DNA of 64,000 nt from Paenibacillus roseus (lineage in GTDB: Bacteria > Bacillota > Bacilli > Paenibacillales > Paenibacillaceae). The notes below the pieces were generated by a model, which was given only the letters and a program-made list of their open reading frames with translations, had not been told where the DNA came from and made no database searches. This document shows positions 1 to 9,411 of the stretch, piece after piece; within the stretch, counting starts at the first letter, position 1, and each line of letters opens with the position of its first letter. Where the stretch lies: the NCBI RefSeq assembly GCF_016424485.1, contig NZ_JAELUP010000013.1, forward strand, positions 101,958-165,957. Direction: 5' to 3'. The position numbers and the translations under genes were made by a program.

Positions 1-311
1 ACGGGGCGAGCCACCTGCAAGTGTTTATTAAAATCATGCTTCCCTTGTCGCGTCCGATGCTCACCTATGTGTCGCTAACGACTTTTACCGGCGCCTGGGT
101 GGATTTTATTTTTGCCCGCCTTGTGCTGCGGAGCAAGGAAAACTGGACGCTTGCCGTCGGCATGTGGGATCTGGTCAGCAATTTTCAGAACAGCAATTTC
201 ACCTTGTTTGCGGCAGGCGCAGTATTGATAGCAGTTCCGATTACACTGCTCTTTGTACTGCTCCAGCGTTTTCTTGTACAGGGGCTTACCTCTGGCGCAT
301 CGAAGGGATAA
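1..311 (+). CDS. Maltodextrin/sugar ABC transporter permease, MalG family (3' part)
   Basis: The 5' end lies outside the window; the frame is open from base 3. The visible part starts inside the cytoplasmic EAA loop (GASHLQVFIKIMLPL, with the conserved G and I-LP that contact the ATPase), followed by two hydrophobic segments and the usual MalG-like ending (LVQGLTSGASKG). It would be one of the two membrane subunits of a carbohydrate importer. The next genes encode a cyclodextrin glucanotransferase and a cyclomaltodextrinase, so maltodextrins or cyclodextrins are the likely substrate (inference). A strong hairpin terminator follows the stop codon. The exact substrate cannot be read from this fragment. 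Confidence 0.85.
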   Translation, partial: GASHLQVFIKIMLPLSRPMLTYVSLTTFTGAWVDFIFARLVLRSKENWTLAVGMWDLVSNFQNSNFTLFAAGAVLIAVPITLLFVLLQRFLVQGLTSGASKG

Positions 312-333
312 CGCAAGACAAAAGCTTACTGCC

Positions 334-370
334 AAAGAGCGCTCGTCATCTGTTGACGAGTGCTCTTTTT
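334..370 (+). terminator. Hairpin terminator between convergent genes
   Basis: A 15-bp stem (334-348 with 354-368, one G-U pair, 5-base loop) ends in a T run. It closes the permease operon and lies between the two convergent stop codons at 311 and 416, so it may serve both strands. Confidence 0.85.
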
Positions 371-415
371 AAGACTGTCTTGCCTGACATCAGGGATATT
401 CGGGTGGAACGGGAG

Positions 416-2569
416 TTACCAATTGATGTGGACGGTAGCAGTTCCGCTAGTCGGAGTCGTGAAGGTGCGATTGTTGCCGCTCTGCCAGACAATCGCCTGT
501 CCGTTCTTCTTGAAATACTTGTACTGCAACGTCGTGTTGGCCGGAACACTCACATCGTAGTACCAGGTCGGATAAGCATGCAGAACCTGATTGTACATCG
601 GTCCGATAGCTTTGGCCGACTCCCAGCCCCCCAGCTCTGCAACGTTCCCAGCGAGATAGACATTCTCCCCAAAGACTGTCGTTGCCCCGGAAACCACAAA
701 GCGCACAGTCACCTGATCGCCGGACAATACGTTATAATTGGCATAGCTGTTGCTGTCGGACCCGGCAGACGATCGTATTTTGACCTGATATTTTTTGGCT
801 GCAATGGCTGGCACAACAACCTTGATTTGTGTATCTTCCCAAGAGACGATAGTTGCGCCCGTAACGGCCGTCGTGTCAAAGAATACAGTCCCTTTCGCCG
901 CTCCAAATCCCCGTCCGTCTATCGTGACCACATTGCCCGCCTTGCCCATATCCGGACCGATATTGCCAATAGCCGGTGCGGATGCGGAAGCCGTATACTG
1001 CCATACGCCAACAGCCCCTGCGCCTAGTGTAAAGGTACTGACACCCCCGTTTGCGGAAGCGGAAATACTATTGCCATTAAGCAAGCCGGACAATACATCC
1101 CCATAAGTGCCTGCAGGCAGTGAAGTTGCCAACCCGCTGATGGATACAGGAGCTGACCCGCGATTGATGGCAATTACGGTGACGTTATTGCCAAATTTGC
1201 GCTCATAGATGTAGACATCATTATTGAGCCAGCGCTGCTGGGTCGTTCCATATGCAAGAGCCGGATTGGTTTTCCGCAGCAGCGCCAGTTTCTTGGTCAG
1301 TTGATATGCGGTCGAGGTCCGATTGAAGGAAGTCATCATCGCCCGGTTGTCAGGGTCGCCATTCCCCGTCATATATTGTTCCGTCCCGTAATAGATAGCC
1401 GGCACGCCTCTGGAGGTAAGCGTAAAAGCTAGAGCCTGCTCCAGTCTTCTGGCGGAAGCTCCGGTGGTGTGAAACCGATCCATATCATGATTATCGATAA
1501 AGGTTACCTGATCTGCAATCTGCGTATAGGCAGCGGCCGTTCTGTTGATCATGGCATCCAGATCATACATGTTCGCGGTATTGTCCCGAAAGACCTGTCT
1601 CGCGGTCTGGCCAAACTCAAAATCGAGCAGACTCATGCCGGAGTCATTGGCGAAATGATAGTTTTCCGGGCTTATTTCATTGACGCCAAGAAACCATTCT
1701 CCGAACGTAAATACCGGCTTATAGTTGTAAATGTAAGACATCCAGCTCTTTTGCCAGCCAAAAGGCATATGCTTTACCGCATCTACCCGTATGCCGTCGA
1801 TTCCCATATTCAGCCAAAGCTTGATGGATTCCTTGAAGTAGCTGTCGACCGTATTGTTGTTATGATTGAAGTCTGCCAGATCGTACAAGTTTCTATAGAT
1901 GCCGTCCTCAATGGTCGCGAAGTTGCTTCCGCCATTATGGTGAAAGTAGCCGCTGGTATCCCCTGTATAACTGCCCATCAGTACTCCATTGTTATAAAAT
2001 CTCCCGTTTTCCGCAAAGGACGGATTGGTCTCCGAAGCAGGCGAGGTATGGTTCGGAGCGAAATCAATGATGATTTTAATATTTTTGGCATGCGCCGCTT
2101 GAATCAGATTCTGAAATTCCGTCATGCTTCCAAAGGCTGGATTGGTCTTTTTGAAGTCACGTGCCCAATAGCCATGATAGGCCGTGTTATTCACACCCGA
2201 ATAATTAATAACGGCATAAATATTCTCTACAGGCTGTGAAATCCAGAGTGCGCTAATGCCCAAATCGGTAAAATAGTTATCATTGATTTTGGCTATAATA
2301 CCTGCCCAGTCCCCTCCACAGTACACTCTGAGATTCTGGCAGCCGGGCGAGAATGCAGCCCCGGTCGGGTTATTGGCCGAATTACCATCCAGAAAGCGGT
2401 CTGTCACAATTTGATAAATCACATCGGTAGAGAAGTTCTGCTGGTTGAGAACGGAAGTATCGGGCGCCGCTTGAACCGGGGCGTTCCCGTTCGTAAGCGC
2501 TATCATTCCGAACGTTAATGCAGCAGCCAGGAATAAGTTCAGGGCCTTGCGCGAAGTGCGAGCGATCAT
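416..2569 (-). CDS. cgt: Cyclodextrin glucanotransferase (CGTase), secreted
   Basis: 717 residues, the usual CGTase length. It converts starch to cyclodextrins by intramolecular transglycosylation outside the cell. A signal peptide ends at about Ala34 (PVQA, then APDTSV). With a constant offset of 34 the landmarks of the Bacillus circulans enzyme fall into place: nucleophile Asp263 (229), acid/base Glu291 (257), Asp362 (328), Tyr229 (195, central ring residue for cyclisation), Phe293 (259), Arg81 (47), and the Cys77/Cys84 pair (43/50). Domain order is A/B barrel, C, an IPT/TIG-like D domain (about 510-600) and a CBM20 starch-binding E domain to the end. Start: ATG with AAAGGTGG nine bases upstream. 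Tyr195 and Phe259 argue against a plain alpha-amylase. It is transcribed in the same direction as the cyclomaltodextrinase gene but is separated from it by a terminator and a repeat. Confidence 0.95.
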   Translation of the reverse strand: MIARTSRKALNLFLAAALTFGMIALTNGNAPVQAAPDTSVLNQQNFSTDVIYQIVTDRFLDGNSANNPTGAAFSPGCQNLRVYCGGDWAGIIAKINDNYFTDLGISALWISQPVENIYAVINYSGVNNTAYHGYWARDFKKTNPAFGSMTEFQNLIQAAHAKNIKIIIDFAPNHTSPASETNPSFAENGRFYNNGVLMGSYTGDTSGYFHHNGGSNFATIEDGIYRNLYDLADFNHNNNTVDSYFKESIKLWLNMGIDGIRVDAVKHMPFGWQKSWMSYIYNYKPVFTFGEWFLGVNEISPENYHFANDSGMSLLDFEFGQTARQVFRDNTANMYDLDAMINRTAAAYTQIADQVTFIDNHDMDRFHTTGASARRLEQALAFTLTSRGVPAIYYGTEQYMTGNGDPDNRAMMTSFNRTSTAYQLTKKLALLRKTNPALAYGTTQQRWLNNDVYIYERKFGNNVTVIAINRGSAPVSISGLATSLPAGTYGDVLSGLLNGNSISASANGGVSTFTLGAGAVGVWQYTASASAPAIGNIGPDMGKAGNVVTIDGRGFGAAKGTVFFDTTAVTGATIVSWEDTQIKVVVPAIAAKKYQVKIRSSAGSDSNSYANYNVLSGDQVTVRFVVSGATTVFGENVYLAGNVAELGGWESAKAIGPMYNQVLHAYPTWYYDVSVPANTTLQYKYFKKNGQAIVWQSGNNRTFTTPTSGTATVHINW

Positions 2570-2711
2570 ATAGAGGGTCCACCTTTCATTTTTTATTTTA
2601 CGTGGTTCAATGAATCATGAATATGCCTGTCATCAACCGACTGTATCACCCCCTATATGAAATACAAGGATTAGCTGCCCCGCTTACCTTGGGACAGCTA
2701 TTTGAGCTTAG

Positions 2712-2813
2712 ACAAGCGTAAACGGCTTTGCCGTCCTTTGACGGGCAAAAACTTCGTTTCGTGGTGAAATATAAGCTCATTTACAAAGGGAACTTTATAA
2801 ATCCTTATATTTC
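2712..2813 (+). repeat. Dispersed intergenic repeat, copy A
   Basis: About 100 bases that recur almost unchanged at 51480-51570 and in shortened form at 26318-26373 and 33921-33981. It opens with AAGCGTAAACGGC, holds a small hairpin (ACGGC-TTT-GCCGT) and ends in a 10-bp inverted repeat, GAAATATAAG (2766-2775) and CTTATATTTC (2804-2813). It lies about 140 bp upstream of the CGTase start, in the 389-bp gap 2570-2958. The rest of that gap holds only the CGTase ribosome site and the terminator at 2814-2862. The function of the repeat is unknown. Confidence 0.8.
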
Positions 2814-2862
2814 AAAAAAACAACCCCGAAATTCTCTGTTACAGAGATTCCGGGGTTGTTTT
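2814..2862 (-). terminator. Terminator of the cyclomaltodextrinase gene
   Basis: A long near-perfect stem (AACAACCCCG and CGGGGTTGTT outside, TCTCTG and CAGAGA inside) lies downstream of the minus-strand gene ending at 2959. On the minus strand the hairpin is followed by seven T residues. Confidence 0.9.
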
Positions 2863-2958
2863 CAAACCAAGGCGGTTTAAAAAAGCATGGCCCTCAAATT
2901 AAATTGGATAGTTTTATTTTAAAAGTCGTCAGAATAGTTTGTCAATAAATACGAGTAA

Positions 2959-4698
2959 TTAATGCTTGAGCGATTTTAAAATCAGATAGCCATAAGCGGG
3001 AATTTCCGAGGCATTCTTCAATAAATTCGCATGGCTGGAGAAAATATCGATCCATTCCTTGCTGGTGATATCCAGCCCATATTGGGCCGTACTGCCGGAA
3101 TTATTCATGATGATGAGCAACCGGTCCTGATCGTCCCATCGCTCATAGACAAGCAGTTGCTTGCTGGCTTGCGGCAGGAATCGCAGTCCGCCTGTGCGCA
3201 GCGCCCGGTATTGCTTTCGCAACCGAATGGCGTTCTGGAAGAAGGAGAACAGCAAACGATCCTGCTTATCAGGGTCCCATTCCATGCATTTACGGTTTAG
3301 AGGGTCATGCTCTCCCTCCATTCCGATTTCATCGCCGTAGTAAATGCAGGGAGCCCCATAAAAGGTAAGCTCGAATAAATAAGCCAGCATCACGGATTCC
3401 TTATGGCCTTTGCACAATGTCAGCAGACGGGCGGTATCGTGGCTGCCTAACAGATTGAAGGCCACTTCTGTGATTTGTAGCGGGTAGCTAGCCAGTTGAG
3501 CCTGAATCGCATAAGAAAATTGCTCTGCATTTGTTGTTTTGCGGGCAAAAAAGTTCAGTAGCGCATTTGTGAACGGATAGTTCATGACCGCATCGAATTG
3601 GTCGCCTTGCAGCCAAGGCATTGAATCATGCATGATTTCCCCTAATATATACGCGTCAGGGTTGATCGACTTCACTGTGCTGCGGAATTCACGCCAGAAC
3701 TGATGGTCCACTTCGTTGGCTACATCGAGCCGCCAGCCGTCAATGCCGATTTCCTCAATCCAGTACCTCGCGACATCCAGCAAATATTGCTTCACCTCGG
3801 GGTTTTCCGTATTTAATTTCGGCATGATTGGCTCAAATGCAAACGTTTCATAGGTTGGAATCCCGTCCTTCACCTCAAGGGGCCAACTGCGCACATAGAA
3901 CCAATCCGCATAATCGGAAGCAGCGCCTTTCTCCATGGCATCAACAAAAGCAGGAAAGGTCTTGCCGCAATGGTTGAATACTGCATCCAGCAGCACCCTG
4001 ATGCCGCGGCTATGACAAGCACTAACCAGTTGCTTCAACGTTTCATTGGTGCCGAAGTGAGGATCGACCTTGAAATAATCCCTTGTATCATATTTATGGT
4101 TCGTCGTTGCCTCGAATACCGGCGTAAAGTAGATCGCGTTAATACCCAGTTGAGACAAATAATCCAGGTGGTCCATGACACCTTGAAGATCGCCGCCAAA
4201 AAAATTCGAAGGCGTAGGCGTTCCACCCCAAGGCAGGACATTAGCCGGATCATTGCCGGGATCACCGTTGGCGAACCGTTCAGGGAAGATTTGATAGAAG
4301 ACTGCGTCTTTTACCCAAGCTGGGGGTGAAATGATATCAATTGGATTCATGTAAGGGAAGTCATATAACCCTTCGTAAACGACGGCAGGCTTTTGTTCTT
4401 GAAACCCTTTTTCCAGCATGTAAATCGTTTGTTCACGGTCACGAAGCTGGAAATAATAAATAGTCCTGCGGAAGCGCGGTTCAATTGTGGCCTCCCAGTA
4501 ATCAAACAGGCCGTCCGAAGCCCATTTTGTCATCGGTATCTCATCGTTTGTCATTTCCCAGCCATACTTATCGCCATAATGCAGGATAACGCCCGTCAAA
4601 TCATCCTTCCTGGACCGCAGGCGAATATGAAGGGTTTTCGCATCATAAGCATAAGACCAATTCTGCTTGATTCGGTGATAAAGCGCTTCCAGTAACAC
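2959..4698 (-). CDS. Cyclomaltodextrinase / neopullulanase / maltogenic amylase (GH13_20)
   Basis: 579 residues, no signal peptide, so probably cytoplasmic. It hydrolyses cyclodextrins, maltodextrins or pullulan taken up by the cell. An N-terminal domain (about 1-120, CBM34-like) precedes the GH13 barrel. Nucleophile Asp325 (GWRLD), acid/base Glu354 (LGE), Asp421 (SHD), and MPKLN near 292 are typical of the cyclodextrin-degrading subfamily. In most relatives the acid/base is followed by Ile-Trp-His; here it is Ile-Met-His, which may alter the active-site cleft. GTG start with GGAG ten bases upstream. Next to a CGTase and a MalG-type permease it fits the last step of a cyclodextrin pathway. 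The three EC activities cannot be told apart from sequence. Confidence 0.9.
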   Translation of the reverse strand: MLLEALYHRIKQNWSYAYDAKTLHIRLRSRKDDLTGVILHYGDKYGWEMTNDEIPMTKWASDGLFDYWEATIEPRFRRTIYYFQLRDREQTIYMLEKGFQEQKPAVVYEGLYDFPYMNPIDIISPPAWVKDAVFYQIFPERFANGDPGNDPANVLPWGGTPTPSNFFGGDLQGVMDHLDYLSQLGINAIYFTPVFEATTNHKYDTRDYFKVDPHFGTNETLKQLVSACHSRGIRVLLDAVFNHCGKTFPAFVDAMEKGAASDYADWFYVRSWPLEVKDGIPTYETFAFEPIMPKLNTENPEVKQYLLDVARYWIEEIGIDGWRLDVANEVDHQFWREFRSTVKSINPDAYILGEIMHDSMPWLQGDQFDAVMNYPFTNALLNFFARKTTNAEQFSYAIQAQLASYPLQITEVAFNLLGSHDTARLLTLCKGHKESVMLAYLFELTFYGAPCIYYGDEIGMEGEHDPLNRKCMEWDPDKQDRLLFSFFQNAIRLRKQYRALRTGGLRFLPQASKQLLVYERWDDQDRLLIIMNNSGSTAQYGLDITSKEWIDIFSSHANLLKNASEIPAYGYLILKSLKH

Positions 4699-4731
4699 TT
4701 CCGATCAGCTCCTTTTGATTCATTTACACGC

Positions 4732-4775
4732 AAAAAAAGGTCCAGCCTCTCTTGCTTAGCGAGGTTGAACCTTCT
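4732..4775 (-). terminator. Terminator of the ABC-F gene
   Basis: On the minus strand, AAGGTTCAACCTC pairs imperfectly with GAGGCTGGACCTT and runs into seven T residues. It lies between the ABC-F stop (4811) and the cyclomaltodextrinase start (4698), so the latter needs its own promoter close by or depends on read-through. Confidence 0.85.
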
Positions 4776-4810
4776 GGTTACATTGCCTTCATGTTTATGG
4801 TTATTATACT

Positions 4811-6367
4811 TTAAAACACCTTCGTCGTCCAGGACTCGCAGTTCCAGGTCTCGGTCACGACATCACGGTAAAATTCAGGTTCGTGAGAAATAAGCAGAAT
4901 GCTGCCTTTGTACGCTTGCAGAGCACGTTTCAGCTCATCCTTGGCATCAACGTCCAGGTGGTTCGTCGGCTCATCGAGCACCAGCAGATTCGTTTCCTTG
5001 TTAATCAGTTTGCACAGACGGACCTTTGCCTTCTCTCCCCCGCTGAGAACGGCAATTTTACTCTCGATATGCTTGGTCGTCAGACCGCATCTTGCCAGAG
5101 CCGCGCGTACCTCGAATTGAGTAAAGGAAGAGAACTCATTCCAGATTTCTTCAATACACGTATTGTAATTGTCACCCTTGGACTCCTGCTCGAAATAGCC
5201 GACCTGCTGATGCTCGCCGCGCTCTACAGAACCAGAAACCGCCGGAATTTCGCCCAAAATACTGCGAAGCAGGGTCGTCTTCCCGATCCCGTTCGCGCCG
5301 ACAAGAGCAATCTTCTGTCCGCGCTCCATGCGCAGATCAAGCGGGCGGGACAACGGCTCGCTATAGCCGATCACAAGCTCCTTCGTCTCGAAAATCAGCT
5401 TGCCTGACGTTCTGCCGGGGGTGAAGTTAAACTGCGGCTTCGGCTTTTCCTTCGCCAGCTCAATTACTTCCATCTTGTCGAGCTTCTTCTGGCGGGACAT
5501 CGCCATATTCCGCGTCGCAACGCTTGCCTTGTTGCGGGCAACGAAGTCCTTCAAGTCGGCAATCTCCTGCTGTTGACGCTTGTAGGCCGATTCAAGCTGC
5601 TGCTTCTTCATTTCATGAACCTGTTGGAAATGCTCATAATCCCCAACGTAACGGTTCAGTTCCTGGTTTTCCATATGATAAATCAGATTGATGACACTAT
5701 TAAGGAACGGAATATCATGCGAGATCAGAATAAACGCATTCTCATAAGCCTGCAAATACCGCTTGAGCCATTCAATATGCTGCTCATCCAGGTAGTTGGT
5801 CGGCTCGTCCAGCAGCAGAACTTCCGGCTTCTCCAGCAAAAGCTTGGCCAGCAGCACCTTCGTACGCTGTCCGCCGCTCAAGTCCGTAACATCCTTTTCG
5901 AGACCAATGTCAGTCAGACCAAGACCGCGTGCCGTTTCTTCAATTTTCGCATCGATCAGGTAGAAGTCCTGGTTCGTCAGCGTATCCTGGATTGTGCCTA
6001 CGTCCTCTAGCAGCTGCTCCAGCTCCTCTGGCGTGACATCGCCCATCCGGCCATACATGTCGTTCATTTCCTGCTCCATATCGAACAGGTATTGGAAGGC
6101 GCCCTTCAACACATCGCGAATCGTCAGCCCCTTGGTCAATACGGCGTGTTGATCCAGATAGCCTACGCGCATCCGCTTGGACCATTCCACCTTGCCATCA
6201 TCCGGCTGAAGCTTGCCTGTAATGATGTTCATAAAAGTAGATTTACCCTCGCCGTTGGCCCCAATAAGTCCAATATGCTCGCCCTTCAGCAGACGAAACG
6301 ATACGTTATTGAAGATGGCACGGTCTCCAAAACCATGACTCAGTCGTTCTACATTCAAAATACTCAT
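4811..6367 (-). CDS. yfmM: ABC-F family ATPase (YfmM-like)
   Basis: 518 residues, no membrane segment, two fused ABC ATPase domains. Each has a Walker A (GANGEGKST near 37-45; GANGIGKTT in the second half), a signature (LSGGQ near 165; LSGGE) and Walker B followed by DEPTN. A charged linker of about 70 residues, rich in Lys, Gln and Arg, lies between them. That is the ABC-F plan: soluble proteins that bind the ribosomal E site and either rescue translation or protect against antibiotics. The start (MSILNVERLSHGFGDRAIF) and exact length match what I recall of B. subtilis YfmM, hence the symbol. Its physiological role is not evident here. AAGGTG precedes the ATG; a terminator follows the stop. 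Confidence 0.9.
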   Translation of the reverse strand: MSILNVERLSHGFGDRAIFNNVSFRLLKGEHIGLIGANGEGKSTFMNIITGKLQPDDGKVEWSKRMRVGYLDQHAVLTKGLTIRDVLKGAFQYLFDMEQEMNDMYGRMGDVTPEELEQLLEDVGTIQDTLTNQDFYLIDAKIEETARGLGLTDIGLEKDVTDLSGGQRTKVLLAKLLLEKPEVLLLDEPTNYLDEQHIEWLKRYLQAYENAFILISHDIPFLNSVINLIYHMENQELNRYVGDYEHFQQVHEMKKQQLESAYKRQQQEIADLKDFVARNKASVATRNMAMSRQKKLDKMEVIELAKEKPKPQFNFTPGRTSGKLIFETKELVIGYSEPLSRPLDLRMERGQKIALVGANGIGKTTLLRSILGEIPAVSGSVERGEHQQVGYFEQESKGDNYNTCIEEIWNEFSSFTQFEVRAALARCGLTTKHIESKIAVLSGGEKAKVRLCKLINKETNLLVLDEPTNHLDVDAKDELKRALQAYKGSILLISHEPEFYRDVVTETWNCESWTTKVF

Positions 6368-6419
6368 AAGTTAGCACCTTTTCTTTATATAATCTTATCG
6401 TTTTATTATAAGCGTTAAC

Positions 6420-7208
6420 GCGTTTTCAACTCAATGCCCACTTCATGGCTTGTATCAAAAATGTACCTCTCATCACTATAACAGCCGAACGAAGCGAAGG
6501 CTACAGAGAAGGTCAAATGCAATAAGGCAGACACAGCAACATTGGGGATTGCTAGTAACGTTGCAAGTCCTCTAATATCTATGTAGACTAAATTTAGAAA
6601 TATCTCCTATCCCTTGGAAACGAAATCTAAAAAGAGGTGATGATAAATTGAAGAAAAGTAAACTTTGGATTATCAACAGAAAACTGCACAAAAATTAGGA
6701 GAGAACTTTTCTGGCTTGTACGGACCTTTTGCTTCCAAACTCGGCAGTACATGTGCATCTAGGTTTTGGCATCGTAGATTCGCTTCTTTTATCTGTCCCT
6801 ACATTCTACTTGCCCTTATTTTTTCTGTCCAACTTAGTGTAGCCGGTCCAATCCACTTCCTCCGTTGCAGGGGAAAAGAAAACGCTTGTCGAAGAAGTGG
6901 CATATGAACCCTTTCAACGAACGACCCCACCCTGAAACAACACCTGGTACAACAGCAGACTACCGAGTTGAGCACCGGCAAGCGGGCAGAAGTCATCTCC
7001 GACCTGCCGATATCATCACTGCGCCGATGCCATGGGCGGCTATCCGGGCAGCTTGACCTCGCCATCGATCTGCTTAGATTCACTAGATGGCAGCGCCTAA
7101 GCTTTAAGCAGACGCCAGAGGAACGCAGCATTCAAAGGGACGACCGACAACACTGGAAGCAAGACATTCCATAAGGACAGCAACCTAGCGTGACGGGAGG
7201 TAGTTATC
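6420..7208. other. Stretch without a recognisable intact gene; possibly decayed coding DNA
   Basis: About 790 bases between the ABC-F gene and a small membrane-protein gene. A good ribosome site and TTG near 6630-6650 open only a 16-codon frame. Further on, short protein-like stretches are spread over different frames (for example EKKTLVEEVAYEPF near 6875 and STGKRAEVISDLPI near 6975), broken by stops. This suggests an old gene, perhaps a transposase, that has lost its frame. I could not name a family. No repeat ends or target duplication were recognised. Confidence 0.35.
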
Positions 7209-7676
7209 GTGATACGTTCTATTTTTTACTTATGGACTACATTTTCAAGTTACACTATTGGAATCGGACTATACATTTTTATTTTAAGATTTTTAGGGGA
7301 GCCGCTGGAGAGCTCGGAGGTGAATCGGCTTATATTTTGGACGTTGCTCACTTATCTTTGTATCATGCTTGGACTATTTTTATTGATTATTCTATTGCTT
7401 AAAAGTATAAATAGACACACGTTTTGGCTTCAAACGCTTCTATTTATAATAGTTAGCTTTTTCCCAGCAAGTATTGCCCCTATTTTATCCGGATTCGGCA
7501 TTATTTTTAACGTATCTTTTCTAGTGTCTAGTGAGGGATTGCTGTTTATTACGATGTTTGGAACAATGGCTGTACTGTTCTCTTATGGGCTATGGGTTGC
7601 GCAGAATCATAAGGGTAGACGAACATTTTGGGTTGTCTCAGCTAGTCTCATCTTTTTGATTATGTTTGTTAGATAA
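7209..7676 (+). CDS. Small multi-pass membrane protein, unknown function
   Basis: 155 residues, GTG start with GGGAGG eight bases upstream. Four hydrophobic segments at about 8-30, 44-68, 73-97 and 104-128, with a short basic stretch (QNHKGRR) before the last segment. No catalytic or binding motif was recognised. It stands alone: non-coding DNA precedes it and a strong bidirectional terminator follows. The base composition is more AT-rich than that of the flanking metabolic genes. Confidence 0.65.
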   Translation: MIRSIFYLWTTFSSYTIGIGLYIFILRFLGEPLESSEVNRLIFWTLLTYLCIMLGLFLLIILLLKSINRHTFWLQTLLFIIVSFFPASIAPILSGFGIIFNVSFLVSSEGLLFITMFGTMAVLFSYGLWVAQNHKGRRTFWVVSASLIFLIMFVR

Positions 7677-7720
7677 AAGGGAAGCCATCCTGTTTATTCT
7701 TAGGATGGTTTCCCTTTTAT
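7674..7720. terminator. Bidirectional terminator
   Basis: AAAAGGGAA-CCATCC pairs with GGATGG-TTCCCTTTT around a ten-base loop. It has T-rich ends on both strands and separates convergent genes ending at 7676 and 7727. Confidence 0.9.
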
Positions 7721-7726
7721 CATTAA

Positions 7727-8314
7727 TTATACAGTTCTATTCACTGATTTTTCCATTGGAGGGAATAGGGATAGAATTGTGTCTCCGGTTTCGCGCGGAT
7801 CATGCTTATAAATCGCAACAGGAGTTCCGCTGTTGATCCGTTTATAAATCTCATGAGCAGGGTAGCCGTCATGATTGCCATTAACGGTTACTTTACCGTC
7901 ACTACCAACAGTTACAGTGTAATCCCAATCGATTGCCGGAGCATCTGTATTCAATGGATTCCCAACGCTTGCTCTGAGTTTAAATGTTGCTGATGTGCTG
8001 GTAATACTTGCGTTGGACATTGTTAAACCTTCTGTACTCGCATGGCCATAGGCAGTACGTAGAACTTCTCCAGTTTTAATATCAAGTGTTCGTTCAGTAG
8101 TTGAACCAGTAGACTTGAAGTATTTAATTTCTTTGTTGCCGAAGTCGCAGACAATATGTTGCACAATCTTTGATAATTCAGGTTGATTTTCCGTATAGTA
8201 TGTGAACTCGCGGTTATTTCCGTTATATTGAATGATGACTGCTGTTGTTCTCATATATTCAATCCAAGCCTGCGGAATGAAAGCTGCAAATCGTAATGTT
8301 ACAATGTTTGCCAT
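7727..8314 (-). CDS. Conserved hypothetical protein, DUF3238-like
   Basis: 195 residues, preceded by AAAGGAGG at good distance from the ATG. The start (MANIVTLRFAAFIPQAWIEY), the central cytosolic-looking beta-rich region and the DIKTGEVLRTAYGHASTEGL block resemble, from memory, the DUF3238 proteins of Bacillus and Paenibacillus. No signal peptide or membrane segment. No catalytic motif is visible, and the family has no established function that I know of. It is monocistronic, with a terminator on its 3' side and about 750 bases without a large gene on its 5' side. Confidence 0.65.
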   Translation of the reverse strand: MANIVTLRFAAFIPQAWIEYMRTTAVIIQYNGNNREFTYYTENQPELSKIVQHIVCDFGNKEIKYFKSTGSTTERTLDIKTGEVLRTAYGHASTEGLTMSNASITSTSATFKLRASVGNPLNTDAPAIDWDYTVTVGSDGKVTVNGNHDGYPAHEIYKRINSGTPVAIYKHDPRETGDTILSLFPPMEKSVNRTV

Positions 8315-8461
8315 TATAATTACCTCCTTTTATTTTAAGATGCTGTGATCTCTTCCCGGGTTGCGGAGATCACTCATCCTTTACACTTAAGTAGGTAATT
8401 TCAAAGGGGAAATACAACCTCAAACGAAAAATAATTTTAAGAACGATTACAGGGCAGGGAA

Positions 8462-8514
8462 AACGAAACGTGAAAAACGTACGTTTCCTTAGCGTACATT
8501 TTTCGCGTTTCGTT
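8462..8514. other. Long imperfect inverted repeat
   Basis: AACGAAACG, GAAAAA and GTACG (8462-8483) pair with CGTAC, TTTTTC and CGTTTCGTT (8493-8514), leaving one C-A mismatch and one G-U pair around a nine-base loop. It sits about 150 bp upstream of the DUF3238-like gene. No T run follows on either strand, so it does not look like an ordinary terminator. The rest of 8315-9078 holds only the small open frame at 8797-8901. Confidence 0.75.
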
Positions 8515-8796
8515 GGCGGGACAAACTATTTGACAGAGACCGTTCACAGGCTGGCCTCCTCTCTCTTGGAAAGCCGAAAGTCATTGAACTCTGCGATTAC
8601 AAAGTTCAGCAATTGATTTATATTGTAGCCCCTCCATTTGTTGATGAACTCGTAATACCAACTTCATTATACACTTCCGAGGTGCAATTTTCCCCGAAAT
8701 TAGTCTCCCAACTCCACCAAACTCGGCAGGTATTTATAACGCTTGTAGCACCATTTCCGCATACGTATACCTTTCGATAATATGCCAAATTGTCCA

Positions 8797-8901
8797 CTAT
8801 TTCTTCTCGCTCCCTTCTTTAATGATCTGAAGTAGTTCTACAATTGTATTGTTCAAAGACTCGATTTTCTTTTCAAACAGGATCATTTGTGAGTCATCCA
8901 T
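8797..8901 (-). CDS. Small open frame resembling the C-terminal half of YvrJ-family peptides
   Basis: 34 codons, ATG to TAG. The helical, charged sequence MILFEKKIESLNNTIVELL resembles the pattern I recall for the second half of YvrJ-family peptides (R-E-KKL-eL--sI-eL). The membrane-spanning N-terminal half of that family is missing, and stop codons lie shortly upstream. AAAAGG abuts the ATG, so translation signals are weak. It lies divergently beside the SigO/RsoA-like pair; in B. subtilis yvrJ is, as I recall, a neighbour of sigO. It may be a remnant. Confidence 0.35.
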   Translation of the reverse strand: MDDSQMILFEKKIESLNNTIVELLQIIKEGSEKK

Positions 8902-9078
8902 CCTTTTATACAGTACTGTGCAGATTAGATGAAACAATTACTAATTTACAAACGTATAAATAAAATAGAACATATGTTCCTTTTTTGGTTGTGAAATCCA
9001 CTTTCTCCCTCCTATATAGGTGAGGATATATTTTTCTTGCCTGAAAAACTTTAAAATTCGACAATGGAGGGTCATACA

Positions 9079-9411
9079 GTGGAACCTACTATCGATTTTT
9101 TCAGATCAGAACTATATCGGATAGCATGGAGAATGCAATATAAAGTGAGGGTTCAGCACAAGCACGAATGTAGCTATGTTCAGGAAATCACCCCTTCTAC
9201 AAGTTTCACTGAACAGGCAGATAACCGTTTGTTGTTAGAGAGCCTTTTTAAATCGATGCCTGCTCACATCGGTAAACAAATCATCCTAGATCTCTATATA
9301 AACGATAAAAGTGAAAAGCAAATTGCCCAAGAATTGAATATTAGTCAGCAGGCGGTGAACAAATGGAAACAGAAGATGCTCAATACACTGAACCAGAAGA
9401 TGAGTTTCTAG
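9079..9411 (+). CDS. Sigma factor region-4 protein, SigO-like subunit of a split sigma factor
   Basis: 110 residues from GTG 9079, which has GGAGG eight bases upstream; the in-frame ATG at 9064 overlaps that ribosome site and is less likely. The C-terminal third is a sigma region-4 helix-turn-helix (SEKQIAQELNISQQAVNKWKQ), which in sigma factors reads the -35 element. There is no region 2. The N-terminal part (DFFRSELYRIAWRM) is helical. The next gene overlaps by 49 bases and looks like an isolated region 2. This is the arrangement of B. subtilis SigO and RsoA, which together make one functional sigma factor (established for that pair; inferred here). Targets are unknown. Confidence 0.7.
   Translation: MEPTIDFFRSELYRIAWRMQYKVRVQHKHECSYVQEITPSTSFTEQADNRLLLESLFKSMPAHIGKQIILDLYINDKSEKQIAQELNISQQAVNKWKQKMLNTLNQKMSF

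Noticed and set aside
164..1027. 287-codon plus-strand frame overlapping the CGTase gene
   Set aside because: It is antisense to an unmistakable CGTase and shows no family similarity or ribosome site.
6400..6430. cre site upstream of the ABC-F gene
   Set aside because: The sequence TGAAAACGCGTTAA has the central CG but differs from the consensus at key positions, and an ABC-F gene is an unlikely CcpA target.
8570..8790. Short protein-like stretches on the minus strand between the hairpin and the YvrJ-like frame
   Set aside because: Similar-looking stretches occur in all three frames, each under 40 codons, with no ribosome site; no family could be named.
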